A stretch of 48,332 nt of DNA. Source: MED-G16 sp964467915. Lineage in GTDB: Bacteria > Bacteroidota > Bacteroidia > Cytophagales > MED-G16. Shown piece by piece: positions 9,245 through 19,800 of this stretch. Under the pieces are notes generated by a model. The model did not search any database. It worked only from the letters and a program-made list of their open reading frames with translations, and was not told the origin of the DNA. The position numbers and the translations under genes are program-made. The number at the start of each line of letters is the position of its first letter. Position 1 is the first letter of the stretch. The stretch is from the NCBI GenBank assembly GCA_964467915.1, contig CAYXSW010000011.1, positions 1 through 48,332 on the forward strand, in the 5' to 3' direction.

Positions 9245-10343
9245 GCGCATATCTCTTTCTATTCTCTTGACTTCTATGTTTTTTAACGTAGGATACTCGA
9301 GCGATAATCAGTACGACTCACTAAAAATTAAAATATCTCAGATGTTGATTTTTGGCATTCAAGATGTCCAGAAGGCAATAGAGGCTGATTCAATGCTAGA
9401 TGCTTATTCCGATTCACACCTTGGTGGTGTCATCCTCTTCGAGAAAAATATATCAAAGAAACGGTCCAAAAACCAACTTAAAATTTTGGTTGATGAAATT
9501 CAAAGGAATTCGCAAATACCATCCTTCATAGCAATAGACGAGGAGGGGGGGAAAGTTAACAGGCTGAAACCAAAGTACGGTTTCCATCAGACAAGATCAG
9601 CAAAGTACTTAGGAGAAATAAATAATTTAGATTCAACCTATCAATACGCAAAACTTACTAGTGACCTTCTTAAAGAACTTGGGATAAATGTAAATTTTGC
9701 TCCAGTTGTCGACCTTGCAATAAATACATCTAACTTTATATATAAGGCCGAGAGAAGTTTCGGCAGGGAAAGCGACAAAGTTTTTTTTCATTCTAGAAAT
9801 TTTATAAAGGCTCATGAGGAAAATGATATCGTAACGGTCCTCAAACATTTTCCTGGACATGGAAGTTCTGAGACTGACACACATAAAGAATTTACTGACG
9901 TCTCTAACACCTGGGTCGTGGAGGAGCTTTTTCCATATCACAAACTTATACTTGAAGACAAGGCCAGCGGAATTATGACTAGTCATGTGGTAAACAATAA
10001 AATTGATGAGAGCTTAGTCCCGGCAACCCTATCTGAGAAAAGTATCAATAAGCTTCTTAGAGAGTTTCTTGATTACGATGGGGTAGTCTTCTCAGATGAT
10101 ATGCAGATGGGAGCAATAATGAGGAACTACGGACTTAAAGAAGCAATTTTTCTTGCTATAAGTGCCGGTGTAGACGTGTTAATTTTTTCAAACAACATGC
10201 TGTATAAGGACAGAGTAGAGCCGAATGAAATTATATCTATTATTGAGGAAGGAGTGAGAGATGGAGATATTTCATTACTTAGAATTAACGAGTCATTTAG
10301 AAGAATTCAGAAGCTTAAAAAGAAAATAAAATTGATCAATTAG
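9231..10343 (+). CDS. Glycoside hydrolase family 3, NagZ-like beta-N-acetylhexosaminidase
   Basis: A signal peptide (residues 1-23) precedes a single (beta/alpha)8 GH3 domain. The motif 'KHFPGHGSSETDTHKE' (about residues 205-220) is the K-H-F-P-G-H-G...D-x-H signature of NagZ-type enzymes, which use an Asp-His dyad as general acid/base. 'VFSDDMQMGAI' (about 285-295) carries the nucleophile Asp. Such enzymes remove N-acetylglucosamine from peptidoglycan fragments or chitooligosaccharides. The length of 370 aa fits a single-domain enzyme without the C-terminal GH3 domain. The export signal implies a periplasmic or surface location. The gene ends 8 nt inside the convergent acylase gene. Confidence 0.9.
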   Translation: MKNIKRISLSILLTSMFFNVGYSSDNQYDSLKIKISQMLIFGIQDVQKAIEADSMLDAYSDSHLGGVILFEKNISKKRSKNQLKILVDEIQRNSQIPSFIAIDEEGGKVNRLKPKYGFHQTRSAKYLGEINNLDSTYQYAKLTSDLLKELGINVNFAPVVDLAINTSNFIYKAERSFGRESDKVFFHSRNFIKAHEENDIVTVLKHFPGHGSSETDTHKEFTDVSNTWVVEELFPYHKLILEDKASGIMTSHVVNNKIDESLVPATLSEKSINKLLREFLDYDGVVFSDDMQMGAIMRNYGLKEAIFLAISAGVDVLIFSNNMLYKDRVEPNEIISIIEEGVRDGDISLLRINESFRRIQKLKKKIKLIN

Positions 10344-12411
10344 GATTATAAATTCTCACCGCCCCCTCGTATATCTTCTCTCTGTCTAGAGTCATTTTCT
10401 TTGTCTTCTTATTTACATAAAGATCCATCTGATCAGTATAATGTGGGCTCCTATTATTATTTGAGTTTCCATAAGGAAGTACAGTCTCTATCTCTACATC
10501 TTCTCCTGAATACTTTACCAACATGATATAAGACTCCCCTGATACTGATTTGAATCTACCCTTATCGTTCCTAACTACATAAGTCGGGGCAATCATATCT
10601 ATTAGACCTGAGACAGGTAAGTTGACACCTCCCCTTTCATGTCTCTGCAACTCTCCTAACATTACATCAACCTTACCAAAGTATTTTATGAGGTGTCTTT
10701 TAGATTTTTTTAGAGCTTCAATGTGGAGATCAATAGAAATTGAGTCTGTTAACTCAACTTTATTATCATAAAGGATGCTCAACATATTCTTGTAGTAAAG
10801 ACTCCACTGTGCTGCACCTACATTCTCATATCCCCCTCCTCTGTCCCAGTCTTTAATTAATTTTAAGATATCGTCTAGGTATTCGTCGTCCAACTCAAGT
10901 TGGAATATATCATTTAAGTTCCCTATGTTGAGAATTGAGTCGGGATATATCTGATCATATTTTATTTTTTTAAAGTCGTCGAAACTTACCCTATCATAAT
11001 CTGAAATCAATTCCATAAAACGGTGACTTCTGTTGTTCTCCTTCTCTCTAAAACTAAATGTAGTCGGGTAACTATCCTCATCCAAATTATATTCCTCTGA
11101 GGTAGAGTTAAATGGAGAGTTGTTGGTGTTAAATAGGTACCCACTATTAGGATTTAAAAGTTTTGGCAGATCTTCATAGGGATGATACTTATCTAAAATT
11201 AATGAAGAAGTGTCTCCAATAATTAATTTTCTCCAGTTTATGGCGTTATCTCTTACGGATAATCGGGCATTACTCATATAAAAGATATTATCTTCACGGT
11301 CAGCATATACGATATTAAAACGTGGAATTCCTAATAACTTAAGCGACTCCTCGAACTCTTTAAAGTTAGAGGCCTTATTCATTTTTAGCCACTGCTCTAT
11401 CGCACTAATATTATTTAATGACTGAGAAAAGAAAGCAAAGTGCCCTCTATTATTTTTTATAACTGGTCCAAACGCAGACCAAGTGATTTCTCTCTTCACA
11501 TTAAATTTTATTCCAAGTAATGATTTAACCTTAAGCTTAACCTCTTTAATTTCAAAATTTTTCCACTTCCCGTCTAACATGTACTGTCTCTTGTTTTCGG
11601 GGTTAATTACAAGCTGAAATACATCGTTCATATCTGGGTAGTTATATGTGTGTGTCCACCCTAAATTTTGATTTGTTCCTATCACAGGTAATGGAAGACC
11701 AGGAAATAATCCACCAAGCATATTCCACCCCTCTTCACTTACTAGGTGAGCTTCATACCATGAGAAGGGACCCTCTAGTGGCTGGTGAGTATTAATATTA
11801 AGGTATGCTTTAGCGTCTACAGTCTTAGTACTATTAAAAGCAAATCCATTAGAGCCAATACTTGATCCTATATTATCTACGCCTGACATCTCATCTATTG
11901 GATCGATTGAGTTACTTAACAATTGCCCTATAATATCTCCCGTGTCAGAGAAAAGATGAAGCATAAGATTAAGTCCAGTGAGGTAGTCGTAAATACTAAG
12001 AGGGAATGAATTTTTCACTAAAATCTTATCTGGAAATTTTTCTGCGTACGCGTTAAGACCTTCTAGGTAACCATAGATTACACTTAATCCTTCTGGTGGG
12101 AGATTCTTTAGTTCCCTCTCAGCTACTTCTCTTGACTTGAGTAACTCGACAGCAAAATCAAGGACTGCGCCTCTTGTTCCTTCTAACCTCCCAAGCATTC
12201 CCTTAGCTGGAAGAAAAGTTTTCTGAATTGTAGAGAAGTCATCTTCTGCGTGTGACCAGGCCAGGCCGTACGCTACCTCTCGATCAGTCTTACCAAAAAT
12301 ATGTGGAACTCCCCACTTATCTCTTACTATCTCAATATTGGTAGTATTTACTTGAGCACTTACTGTCAAGCTTGAAAAAATAAAAAACAATAAAATTTTA
12401 AATTGGGACAT
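10336..12411 (-). CDS. Penicillin acylase family Ntn-hydrolase
   Basis: The signal peptide ends at 'LTVSAQ' (residue 20). An N-terminal acylase motif follows ('VRDKWGVPHIFGKTDREVAYGLAWSHAEDDF'; key parts are RDxxGVPHI and AEDDF). 'GSSIGSNGFAF' places the predicted autoproteolytic site between Gly186 and Ser187, so Ser187 would be the N-terminal nucleophile of the beta chain. 'VIGTNQNLGWTHTYNYPD' is the usual downstream motif. Family members hydrolyse amides such as penicillins, cephalosporins or acyl-homoserine lactones after maturing into alpha and beta chains; the substrate here is unknown. The start ATG overlaps the 3' end of lipA by 14 nt, which indicates co-transcription with lipA. Confidence 0.9.
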   Translation of the reverse strand: MSQFKILLFFIFSSLTVSAQVNTTNIEIVRDKWGVPHIFGKTDREVAYGLAWSHAEDDFSTIQKTFLPAKGMLGRLEGTRGAVLDFAVELLKSREVAERELKNLPPEGLSVIYGYLEGLNAYAEKFPDKILVKNSFPLSIYDYLTGLNLMLHLFSDTGDIIGQLLSNSIDPIDEMSGVDNIGSSIGSNGFAFNSTKTVDAKAYLNINTHQPLEGPFSWYEAHLVSEEGWNMLGGLFPGLPLPVIGTNQNLGWTHTYNYPDMNDVFQLVINPENKRQYMLDGKWKNFEIKEVKLKVKSLLGIKFNVKREITWSAFGPVIKNNRGHFAFFSQSLNNISAIEQWLKMNKASNFKEFEESLKLLGIPRFNIVYADREDNIFYMSNARLSVRDNAINWRKLIIGDTSSLILDKYHPYEDLPKLLNPNSGYLFNTNNSPFNSTSEEYNLDEDSYPTTFSFREKENNRSHRFMELISDYDRVSFDDFKKIKYDQIYPDSILNIGNLNDIFQLELDDEYLDDILKLIKDWDRGGGYENVGAAQWSLYYKNMLSILYDNKVELTDSISIDLHIEALKKSKRHLIKYFGKVDVMLGELQRHERGGVNLPVSGLIDMIAPTYVVRNDKGRFKSVSGESYIMLVKYSGEDVEIETVLPYGNSNNNRSPHYTDQMDLYVNKKTKKMTLDREKIYEGAVRIYNPN

Positions 12412-13273
12412 TTACGTGTCTTTCAGCATGGTATGAAGATCTCACTAACGGACCTGACTCTACATACTTAAGGCCTCTCTTTAGACCCTCTTCTCTGTAC
12501 ATATCAAAAATTTCTGGACTTATAAAATCATCTACCTGTAGATGCATTTTTGTTGGCTGGAGGTACTGCCCGACAGTCAGTATGTGCAGTCCATGCTCTA
12601 CCATGTCATCCATGGTCTTAAAAACTTCCTCTTTTTTCTCACCAAGACCAACCATTATACCCGACTTGGTCCTCATGCCTCTCTCTTTAGTTATTTTGAT
12701 CTGTTCAAGACTCCTCTCATACTTGGCCTGGGGTCTCACCCTTTTGTACAACCTTTCCACTGTCTCAATATTATGGGATACTATTTCTTGTCCAGCGTCT
12801 ATCATCCTGTAAAGAGCTTCCCAGTTACCTCTCACGTCTGGGATCAAAGTCTCTATAGTAGTCTCTGGCGATAGCTTCTTAGTCTGTGACACAGTCTGAT
12901 ACCATATCTCCGCTCCCCTGTCCTTTAACTCGTCTCTGTTAACAGACGTGATGACAGCATGCTTTACTCCCATCTTCTTTATAGCCTTTGCAACTCTTGT
13001 TGGCTCAAGCTCATCATACTCCGGTGGCCTACCAGTAGCGACAGCACAGAAGGTACAGCTCCTTGTGCACACATTCCCTAATATCATAAAAGTTGCTGTT
13101 CCTGCTCCCCAACACTCTCCCATATTAGGACAGTTTCCACTTTCACAAATAGTGTGAAGTTTATATTTATCGACTATATTTCTTACCTTCTTATACTCCT
13201 CTCCAACGGGAAGTTTGACCCTTAACCATTTTGGCTTCTTGAATCTTGGTGATTTTGATTTTATCTCTCCCAT
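12398..13273 (-). CDS. lipA: Lipoyl synthase
   Basis: A radical-SAM enzyme that inserts two sulfurs into protein-bound octanoyl groups to make lipoyl cofactor. The auxiliary cluster cysteines Cys43, Cys48 and Cys54 lie in 'CESGNCPNMGEC'. The radical-SAM cluster cysteines Cys69, Cys73 and Cys76 lie in 'CTRSCTFC'. The C-terminal R-S-S-Y ('VRSSYHAE') that contacts the auxiliary cluster is intact. The length of 291 aa is normal. It sits between an outer-membrane-type protein gene (33 nt upstream) and the acylase gene (overlapping), all on the minus strand. Confidence 0.98.
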   Translation of the reverse strand: MGEIKSKSPRFKKPKWLRVKLPVGEEYKKVRNIVDKYKLHTICESGNCPNMGECWGAGTATFMILGNVCTRSCTFCAVATGRPPEYDELEPTRVAKAIKKMGVKHAVITSVNRDELKDRGAEIWYQTVSQTKKLSPETTIETLIPDVRGNWEALYRMIDAGQEIVSHNIETVERLYKRVRPQAKYERSLEQIKITKERGMRTKSGIMVGLGEKKEEVFKTMDDMVEHGLHILTVGQYLQPTKMHLQVDDFISPEIFDMYREEGLKRGLKYVESGPLVRSSYHAERHVNVPI

Positions 13274-13306
13274 CTAGATGCAATTTTAGTCAAAGAATAT
13301 GAAATA

Positions 13307-14026
13307 TTAATATTTTCTACCATAGAATAAAGTAATAAAAGCGGTAGGGTAAAAACTATAGTTTTCCGATGTAGGCATCATCACTATTTCCTTGGAAAAG
13401 ATGTCTGCAAGGAAACCAACTTCTACAGCAGTAGCAGACCTGCTGCCTCCAAACTCAAAATTTATGGCCGCCTTAAAATTAAGTCCAGGCTTAATTTTAA
13501 TTTCGTCTAAACCCTCAAAAAAACTTGCAGAGCTTATGACATTATTAAATGTATGTATTGATGAGTCAAAATTTTCAATCTCCATCCTATTATTTCTGCT
13601 GTATTTAATGTAATAAGGAACCATTAGCCCTATAGAAGGACCCACTGCAACTTGGGCATTTATTCTAATACCCTGGGGGTCTTTCTTATTAATTAAGATC
13701 ATCTCCCTACCGTACTGACCCCTAATAGAAAAAAGATAATTTTTTTTACCCCACACAAAAGTCCTACCATACCCTAGAGCAGAAGAGTATTTATTTTCTT
13801 TTGGGTGTTTAATGTTTACAGCCTCTAACCCTATAGTCTGGTACATATTATTTGATATCTTGTTAGAGAACTTTAAGACGCCTCCTCCAATTAGCCCCCC
13901 CCAGGAATTTTTATTGACTCCCCAGAACACTTCTCTTTCAGTATCAAAATATTCTGAGCTCTGAGAAAAAGATATCTCCGTATAAAGAAAAAATAAAACA
14001 AGTATTGAAAGGGCTTTTATTTTCAT
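13307..14026 (-). CDS. Predicted outer-membrane beta-barrel or secreted protein, unknown function
   Basis: A signal peptide (MKIKALSILVLFFLYTEISFSQ) is followed by about 215 residues rich in alternating aromatic/hydrophobic strands and Gly turns ('WGGLIGGGVLKFSNKIS', 'INFEFGGSRSATAVEVGFLAD'), ending in an aromatic-containing strand ('FITLFYGRKY'). This pattern fits a small outer-membrane barrel. I do not recognise a named family. The gene is first in a likely operon with lipA and the acylase gene. No strong TAnnTTTG motif is visible in the 84 bp shared with the divergent OsmC gene. Confidence 0.7.
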   Translation of the reverse strand: MKIKALSILVLFFLYTEISFSQSSEYFDTEREVFWGVNKNSWGGLIGGGVLKFSNKISNNMYQTIGLEAVNIKHPKENKYSSALGYGRTFVWGKKNYLFSIRGQYGREMILINKKDPQGIRINAQVAVGPSIGLMVPYYIKYSRNNRMEIENFDSSIHTFNNVISSASFFEGLDEIKIKPGLNFKAAINFEFGGSRSATAVEVGFLADIFSKEIVMMPTSENYSFYPTAFITLFYGRKY

Positions 14027-14110
14027 AATATAAAATTAACAATATTCCTATAACGAAAAAATTAGATTTTGATTTAGAAATTTTTAAAAAAATTAATTTA
14101 AGTTTAATTA

Positions 14111-14518
14111 ATGAATCACTCAATAGAAAATAATTATGTTGGAAAGCTAAGAACATCCTCTACACATCTTCCATCTGGTGACACTATAATTACTGATGCC
14201 CCAACCGATAATAATGGTAAGGGTGAGGCTTTTTCTCCCACTGATCTTGTGAGTTCAGCCCTTTGTAGCTGCATGACAACGGTAATGGGAATATGTGCCG
14301 AAAAAGGAAATTTTGAGATGCCCAACTCATCAGCAAAAATCAAAAAAATTATGTCTGCTGAGCCAAGAAAAATATCTGAGATAATTGTTGAGTTATCATT
14401 TGAAGAGAATAACCTAACAAATTCGCAGAAAAGAAAACTCACAGAAGTTGCTGAAAATTGTCCGGTAGCAAAAAGTTTAAATCCAGATATTAGGCAGACT
14501 ATAAAATTTAATTTTTAG
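14111..14518 (+). CDS. OsmC/Ohr-family peroxidase-like protein
   Basis: A 135-residue cytosolic protein of the OsmC family, which reduces organic hydroperoxides with a two-cysteine mechanism. 'FSPTDLVSSALCSCMTTVMG' holds the helix-borne cysteines (Cys52, Cys54), and 'ENCPVAKSL' supplies the second conserved cysteine (Cys117). Length and the final strand are typical. Substrate and the reductant (possibly bacillithiol or a lipoyl protein) are not determined. It ends 5 nt before the convergent channel-like gene. Confidence 0.93.
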   Translation: MNHSIENNYVGKLRTSSTHLPSGDTIITDAPTDNNGKGEAFSPTDLVSSALCSCMTTVMGICAEKGNFEMPNSSAKIKKIMSAEPRKISEIIVELSFEENNLTNSQKRKLTEVAENCPVAKSLNPDIRQTIKFNF

Positions 14519-14523
14519 AAGGA

Positions 14524-15594
14524 CTACCAGTATACCACCAATAAAATCAGTGTGGCAAATAATGCAGCAGAAAACCATAAAGCATTCTTACTTTTCTCAA
14601 AAAATGGCCATGTAACTTTATCATTCCTCTGAACTATTATTAATATAATATTAAAAACAAGAAGCACAATGCATATATAATTTATGATATCAGACTTAGT
14701 CATTACCTGAATATTTGCAAGAGATGAGTCCACGAAGTACCTATTACCAATAGCACCAAAAATTGCTCCTAAATTCAGCGATATCCTAGAGTCAAACTCT
14801 TTCCTAGGAATAAAAAATGTCAACCAAGATATTATGAATGCACAGAATGAACCACCAAATAATTTTGTGAACAGATAAGAACCAGACCTATCTATTAAGA
14901 CATTGAAGGTAACTTTAGTCCCAACCTCTTTACGAATATCACCCGGACCAAATTCTGCCTCGTATGGTGTCTCAAAGTATGAAATTTCTGATGATATATC
15001 CAATATCTTATACCCATCCCTGAAGTTGTCCATGTTCATATTAAATGATGGAGGAAAGTTATCTGCCTCCTTGATAGTCACAAATGAAGTGTCTCTTGGC
15101 GTTATAAACTCTATCTTCAGAAGCTGTTCATCAAAGGGGTATTCTCTCAAATTCCACTTGTGATTAAACACATTTTTATAATTTAACTCGTAGGCGTAGT
15201 TCTGATATTTTATATCTTCGTCATACCCCCAGTAGTACCAGCTATCAACGTAATCAGATAGGGCATCCTTCGTCTCTAACGATATATAATCATAAGGATA
15301 AAGGGGGAAAACATCTTCATTTACGGTGGTGAAAATAGTGTCGTAGTCAGAATATACTCCTGCAGTTATCTCGGCAGTAAAGAAATTGTTTTTTATATCT
15401 AGATCATATAAGTCATTAACAAAAAGTTCAATTTCATAAGTTATAGGATATAATATAGAGTCTTCCTCTGTCAGCACAACATAGGGAAAGTAATCCCCTG
15501 TCCTCGAGTAGTCTACAGTATCTTTCTGCTCTTGCGCAAAAGCAAATATTGTAGTACTTAATAATAAAATAAGGTATATAACTATAGATCTCAT
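14524..15594 (-). CDS. Pentameric ligand-gated ion channel-like (Cys-loop receptor superfamily) membrane protein
   Basis: The signal peptide (residues 1-20) precedes an all-beta extracellular domain of about 215 residues. Four predicted membrane helices follow at about residues 240-262 ('YLFTKLFGGSFCAFIISWL'), 268-288 ('RISLNLGAIFGAIGNRYFV'), 300-321 ('INYICIVLLVFNIILIIVQ') and 337-355 ('ALWFSAALFATLILLVVYW'). The order signal, beta domain, three close helices, short loop and final helix at the very C-terminus matches bacterial GLIC/ELIC-type channels. The segment 'WNLREYPFDEQLLKIEF' resembles the conserved W...yPfD...l strand region. No Cys-loop pair is present, as expected for bacterial members. 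It starts 37 nt after the giant gene's stop and may be co-transcribed with it. Channel activity is an inference. Confidence 0.65.
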   Translation of the reverse strand: MRSIVIYLILLLSTTIFAFAQEQKDTVDYSRTGDYFPYVVLTEEDSILYPITYEIELFVNDLYDLDIKNNFFTAEITAGVYSDYDTIFTTVNEDVFPLYPYDYISLETKDALSDYVDSWYYWGYDEDIKYQNYAYELNYKNVFNHKWNLREYPFDEQLLKIEFITPRDTSFVTIKEADNFPPSFNMNMDNFRDGYKILDISSEISYFETPYEAEFGPGDIRKEVGTKVTFNVLIDRSGSYLFTKLFGGSFCAFIISWLTFFIPRKEFDSRISLNLGAIFGAIGNRYFVDSSLANIQVMTKSDIINYICIVLLVFNIILIIVQRNDKVTWPFFEKSKNALWFSAALFATLILLVVYW

Positions 15595-15631
15595 CTACTT
15601 ATTTATTGACAATAAAGCTAACTAAAAAAAA

Positions 15632-16869
15632 TTATTTTTGGATAATAACCTTAACTCTGCTATGTCCTAGCTTAGTTGTTACGTCGAGCAGGTAGATGCC
15701 AGACTGAAGTGACTCAGTATCAATCACAGCCTTATCTCCAGTTTGCTTAAATCTTACATTATCTAATACCTTACCTGAGAAGTCAACGAAGTATAGTTTC
15801 TCAATCTCGCCAGCATTATCAGCTAAGTCAACGTATAGTACTTGCGCAGCAGGGTTAGGATATATCTTATCAACAGAGTTGATAATAATTGGCTCAACAG
15901 TTAGTGGTTGAGGTTCTGCCTCCAAGAAGAATGGACTTGACCTTATCACCTTCTTACCTTTTAGTCCTGTAGTATTTGTAATGTAACTGCTACCGTACGT
16001 AGGGTTGATATATGTTGCACCCTCTTCAAGCATTGAGTTAGGTATGTACACGTTGTCAATGTCGTCAAAGTCATGGTGCTCAATTGCGATTCCTCCGCCT
16101 TCAGCGACACAACTTACATCAGCCTCGAAACCTATGAAGTACTGGTATGCGTTAGCAGGATCTACATTAAAGTCAGTATAGCTTAGTGTGTTAGAAGATA
16201 CTTCCTCAAGTAATTCATAATCACCACCATTAGTCTGCTTATAGATTTGGTAAGTAGGAACAAACAGAGAACTCTCGTAACCACTCCAAGATAGATTTAT
16301 CTCTCCACCAATTCCCTGACTAGCTTGCAGGTGATTAGTTACGTGCTGGATACTACTCTGAGTAGATAAATTACCACAATTATCTAGTATACCAACTTTA
16401 TATCTGTAAGCTTTGACCCTGTTATCTACATCATCTAAGAATGATCCCTCGCCTGAGGTTACATCAATCTCACCAACTTTTTCGTAAACATTAGCAGAAA
16501 TTCCCTCTCTGTATATTATGAACTTGGCGATGTTGTAAGGGTTCTGACCCTCGTTAATAAATATTCTATTCTTAGTTATATCTATACTATCTGCAGTAAC
16601 GTAACATATGTCAAGTCCATCATATATAGGAAGCGACTTAATTTCAAAGTTTTCAGTAATTGTACCTACATCATCTTTTATCTCAACAGTGTAAGACCCA
16701 GGAGATAGATCACTTACCGTAAGTCCTTCAAGTCCGTTGCTCCACGTTGCAGTGACATCACCTTCATTGTCTTTCACCTCAATTGCTATAGCGCCTGCAA
16801 ATCCGTCACAGTACGAGTCTTGCTTGTCTACAGAAGAGATTCTCATATCCCACACGTTCTCAATATTTA
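15632..16869 (-). other. Giant protein C-terminus: SprB repeat, two Fn3-like domains, T9SS type A sorting domain
   Basis: The SprB-type repeat is at about 16640-16850 ('SYCDGFAGAIAIEVKDNEG', 'TWSNGLEGLTVSDLSPGSY'). Two Fn3-like domains follow (about 16100-16640), then a linker. The sorting domain (about residues 7335-7415) opens 'KIYPNPAAQVLYVDL' and ends 'SGIYLLDVTTKLGHSRVKV', the standard pattern that routes cargo through the T9SS pore. In known cases it is removed, and the protein is anchored or released. Confidence 0.85.
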
Positions 16870-19800
16870 TTGTGACACTTTCTTCTGAAGATACAAACAC
16901 TCCGTCGTTAGCAGTTAACGATAATGTCCTTGAGTTTTCTACTTCGTGATCGAGCGCCAATGAGTTATTAACATAAATAATACCAATATTGTCTATAGCG
17001 AATGCGTTATCATCATTTCCTGAACTTATAACCCAATCAAACCCAATGTTTTCTCCGCCGTTTGTTGTCAAGTCAGACCACTTGATTCCGTCGTCTCTAG
17101 TTATTGTACTTCTTCCGTGTTCACCCACAGAGTTACCCCATTCTATTACTAGAGTCTCGTTACTCGTCGTTAATCCATTAATCTCATACGTCTCACCCCA
17201 CTGACTAGATCCCTTAATTTTAATGCTATCATTTTCAATGACAAGTCTTAGTGATCCCGATGGTGTGCCGTCAAATCCATCGAAGCAAGTGAAGTAACCT
17301 CCCATACTAAAGTCATTCTCTAATCTCTTGCCACCAGAAGTTATGATGTTTATTGTGTACTCACCATCACCAGAAACTTTCTCAAATTCTACTTTTCCTG
17401 TGAAAGATTTATTTGTGGTAGTGTCTCCAGTAACACACCAGAGGTTATCTGTGGTGATATCAAAAGTACCACTCAGGTCAGACTGAATATTTTCATCTAG
17501 TACGTTAACTGTTCCAACTAGAGTTCCTTCAGGCGAGTTCTCAGGGACACTTAGTGTCTGTCCAGTTGATATTACAGGCTCATCATTCACCGGGTTAATT
17601 ACTATAGATACAACTACAGTATCAACTCCACCTAAAGTATCGGAGACAACATATTTAAACTCGTCAAGAGATGAATTACTTCCGTCGTGGACATACTCAA
17701 AAGATCCATCGGTCGAGATCGTAACCGTACCGAAGTTAGGGTTAATACCTTCTGATGCGTAAAGTGAGTCAGAGTCTATGTCTGTGTCATTAGTTAATAC
17801 ACCATTTATGTTGTCTACAGATAATGTTCCTCCCTCATCCACTGAGTACTCATCAGGTAACCCAGTAGGGTTATCATTTCCAGCAGTTATTGTAATAGTC
17901 GCAGTCGATGTGTCTGAAACTAATACTCCGTCCGAGGTAGTATATGTAAATGAATCTGGACCATAGTAGTCTCTCTCAGGACTATACTCAAAACTACCGT
18001 CAGAAGAGAATAATAACTCCCCTTTAGTAGTTGTCTCGACTAAGGTAGCTGTAAGATCATCTGAGTCCTCGTCTACGTCATTAGATAGCACACCCGTAGT
18101 AGATAGTACTACTAATAAGCTATCCTCACCTACAGTATAACTATCGTCGTTCGATACTGGCCTAGAGGTAATTATAAGATTTACAAAAATTGTATCTGTA
18201 ACAAATAAACCATCTGAAAGGTTGTATTTAAATGCGTCAGTACCAATATAGTCTTGGTCTGGAGTATATGTAAACCCACCACCGTCAGTAAGTACTAGTG
18301 AACCGTGTTTAGTTGAGTCAAGCAGTGATGCAAAGATGGAGTCACCGTCGACATCAGTATCGTTTGATAAAATTCCTAAGCTATCAGGTATTGTAAGGGC
18401 AGAGTTATTGACTAGTCCATATAAATCATCTCTTCCTATAGGCAGATCGTTTGCAGGCAGAATTGTTATAACAACTGTCACCGTGTCTGAAAGGAGATAT
18501 CCGTCTGAGATTACATACTTAAAGGAATCTGTTCCATTGAAGTCAGCCTCAGGGCAGTAATCAATTCTTCCGTCACCATAGAATGTAAGGGCACCGTGAG
18601 ATGTTGTCTCCACAAGTAAAGCGTAGATTGAGTCACGATCTATGTCAGTGTCATTTGCTAGGACACCTCCAACAAAGTAAGTGTAGTAAATAAAAGATCC
18701 AACATCTTGATTTCCTGCGAAGTTTCCTGCTCTCATACAGTAGTCTTCATTGATCTCAAAAGTATCTGCAACTGCAATAGGTCTTGATGTTACAGTGATT
18801 TTGACACTTGCAGTGTCAGAGGTAGCGGTGTCTGCAGCAGCGTAAGTGAACACATCTACTCCAACGAAATCACTCTCATCTGTTACGTACTTAAATGTTC
18901 CGTCTGTTTCTAATGTAATGGTTCCATGCGATACACTATCTACAACAGAAGATGATAAGGAGTCTCCGTCTATGTCAGTGTCATTACTTAGCACACCTAA
19001 TGAGTCAACACCTATCATAATACTATCTCCAGATTCTAGAATATACTCATCATCAAACGCTTGAGGAGCATCATTTACAGGAGATACCACTATCAAGACA
19101 TTCACGCTGTCAGTCACATTAGTCTCATCTTTTGCCACATAAGTAAAGCTATCATTTCCGTAGAAGTCTTTCTCAGGAGAGTAAGTTAAAGATCCGTCTC
19201 CGTAGAAGTCTAGAGTTCCCTTATTAACATCACTCATTAACTCTGAAGACAATACGTCGCCGTCGACGTCAACATCATTACTTAGGACTCCATTAGCTGC
19301 ACTAACTACCATCAACTCATCTTCATTTACATACAATGTGTCACCGTTTCCAGTAGGTGGATCGTCAACTTCGAGAATAGTTATCTGGATAAGGGTAGTG
19401 TCTGACAATGAAATTCCGTCAGAAGCAATGTAATACATCTCGTCGCTACCATAGTAATTATATTCAGGTACGTAAACAAATATTCCGTTAGCATTAAATA
19501 ATGTCACCTCACCATTTGTAGGGTTTTCAACTAAGGATGCGGTTAAATCTTCACCGTCAACTTCTATATCATTTGCGAGTACAGTTGCGAAAGAGGTTGA
19601 AGATAAGCTGTTGATCTCATCAGATTCAAGAACTCTATTGTAGACAATTAGATCATCAATAGAACCTTTGAACCACTTATATAGAGGATAGATGTACACA
19701 TAGTCTCCATTCTGGTTAGGGTTAGCGCCTATCGTGAATACTTTGTCTGTAGTCTCATTATTTATATCGCCTAAATTATTAGACACAACCACCTCACCAT

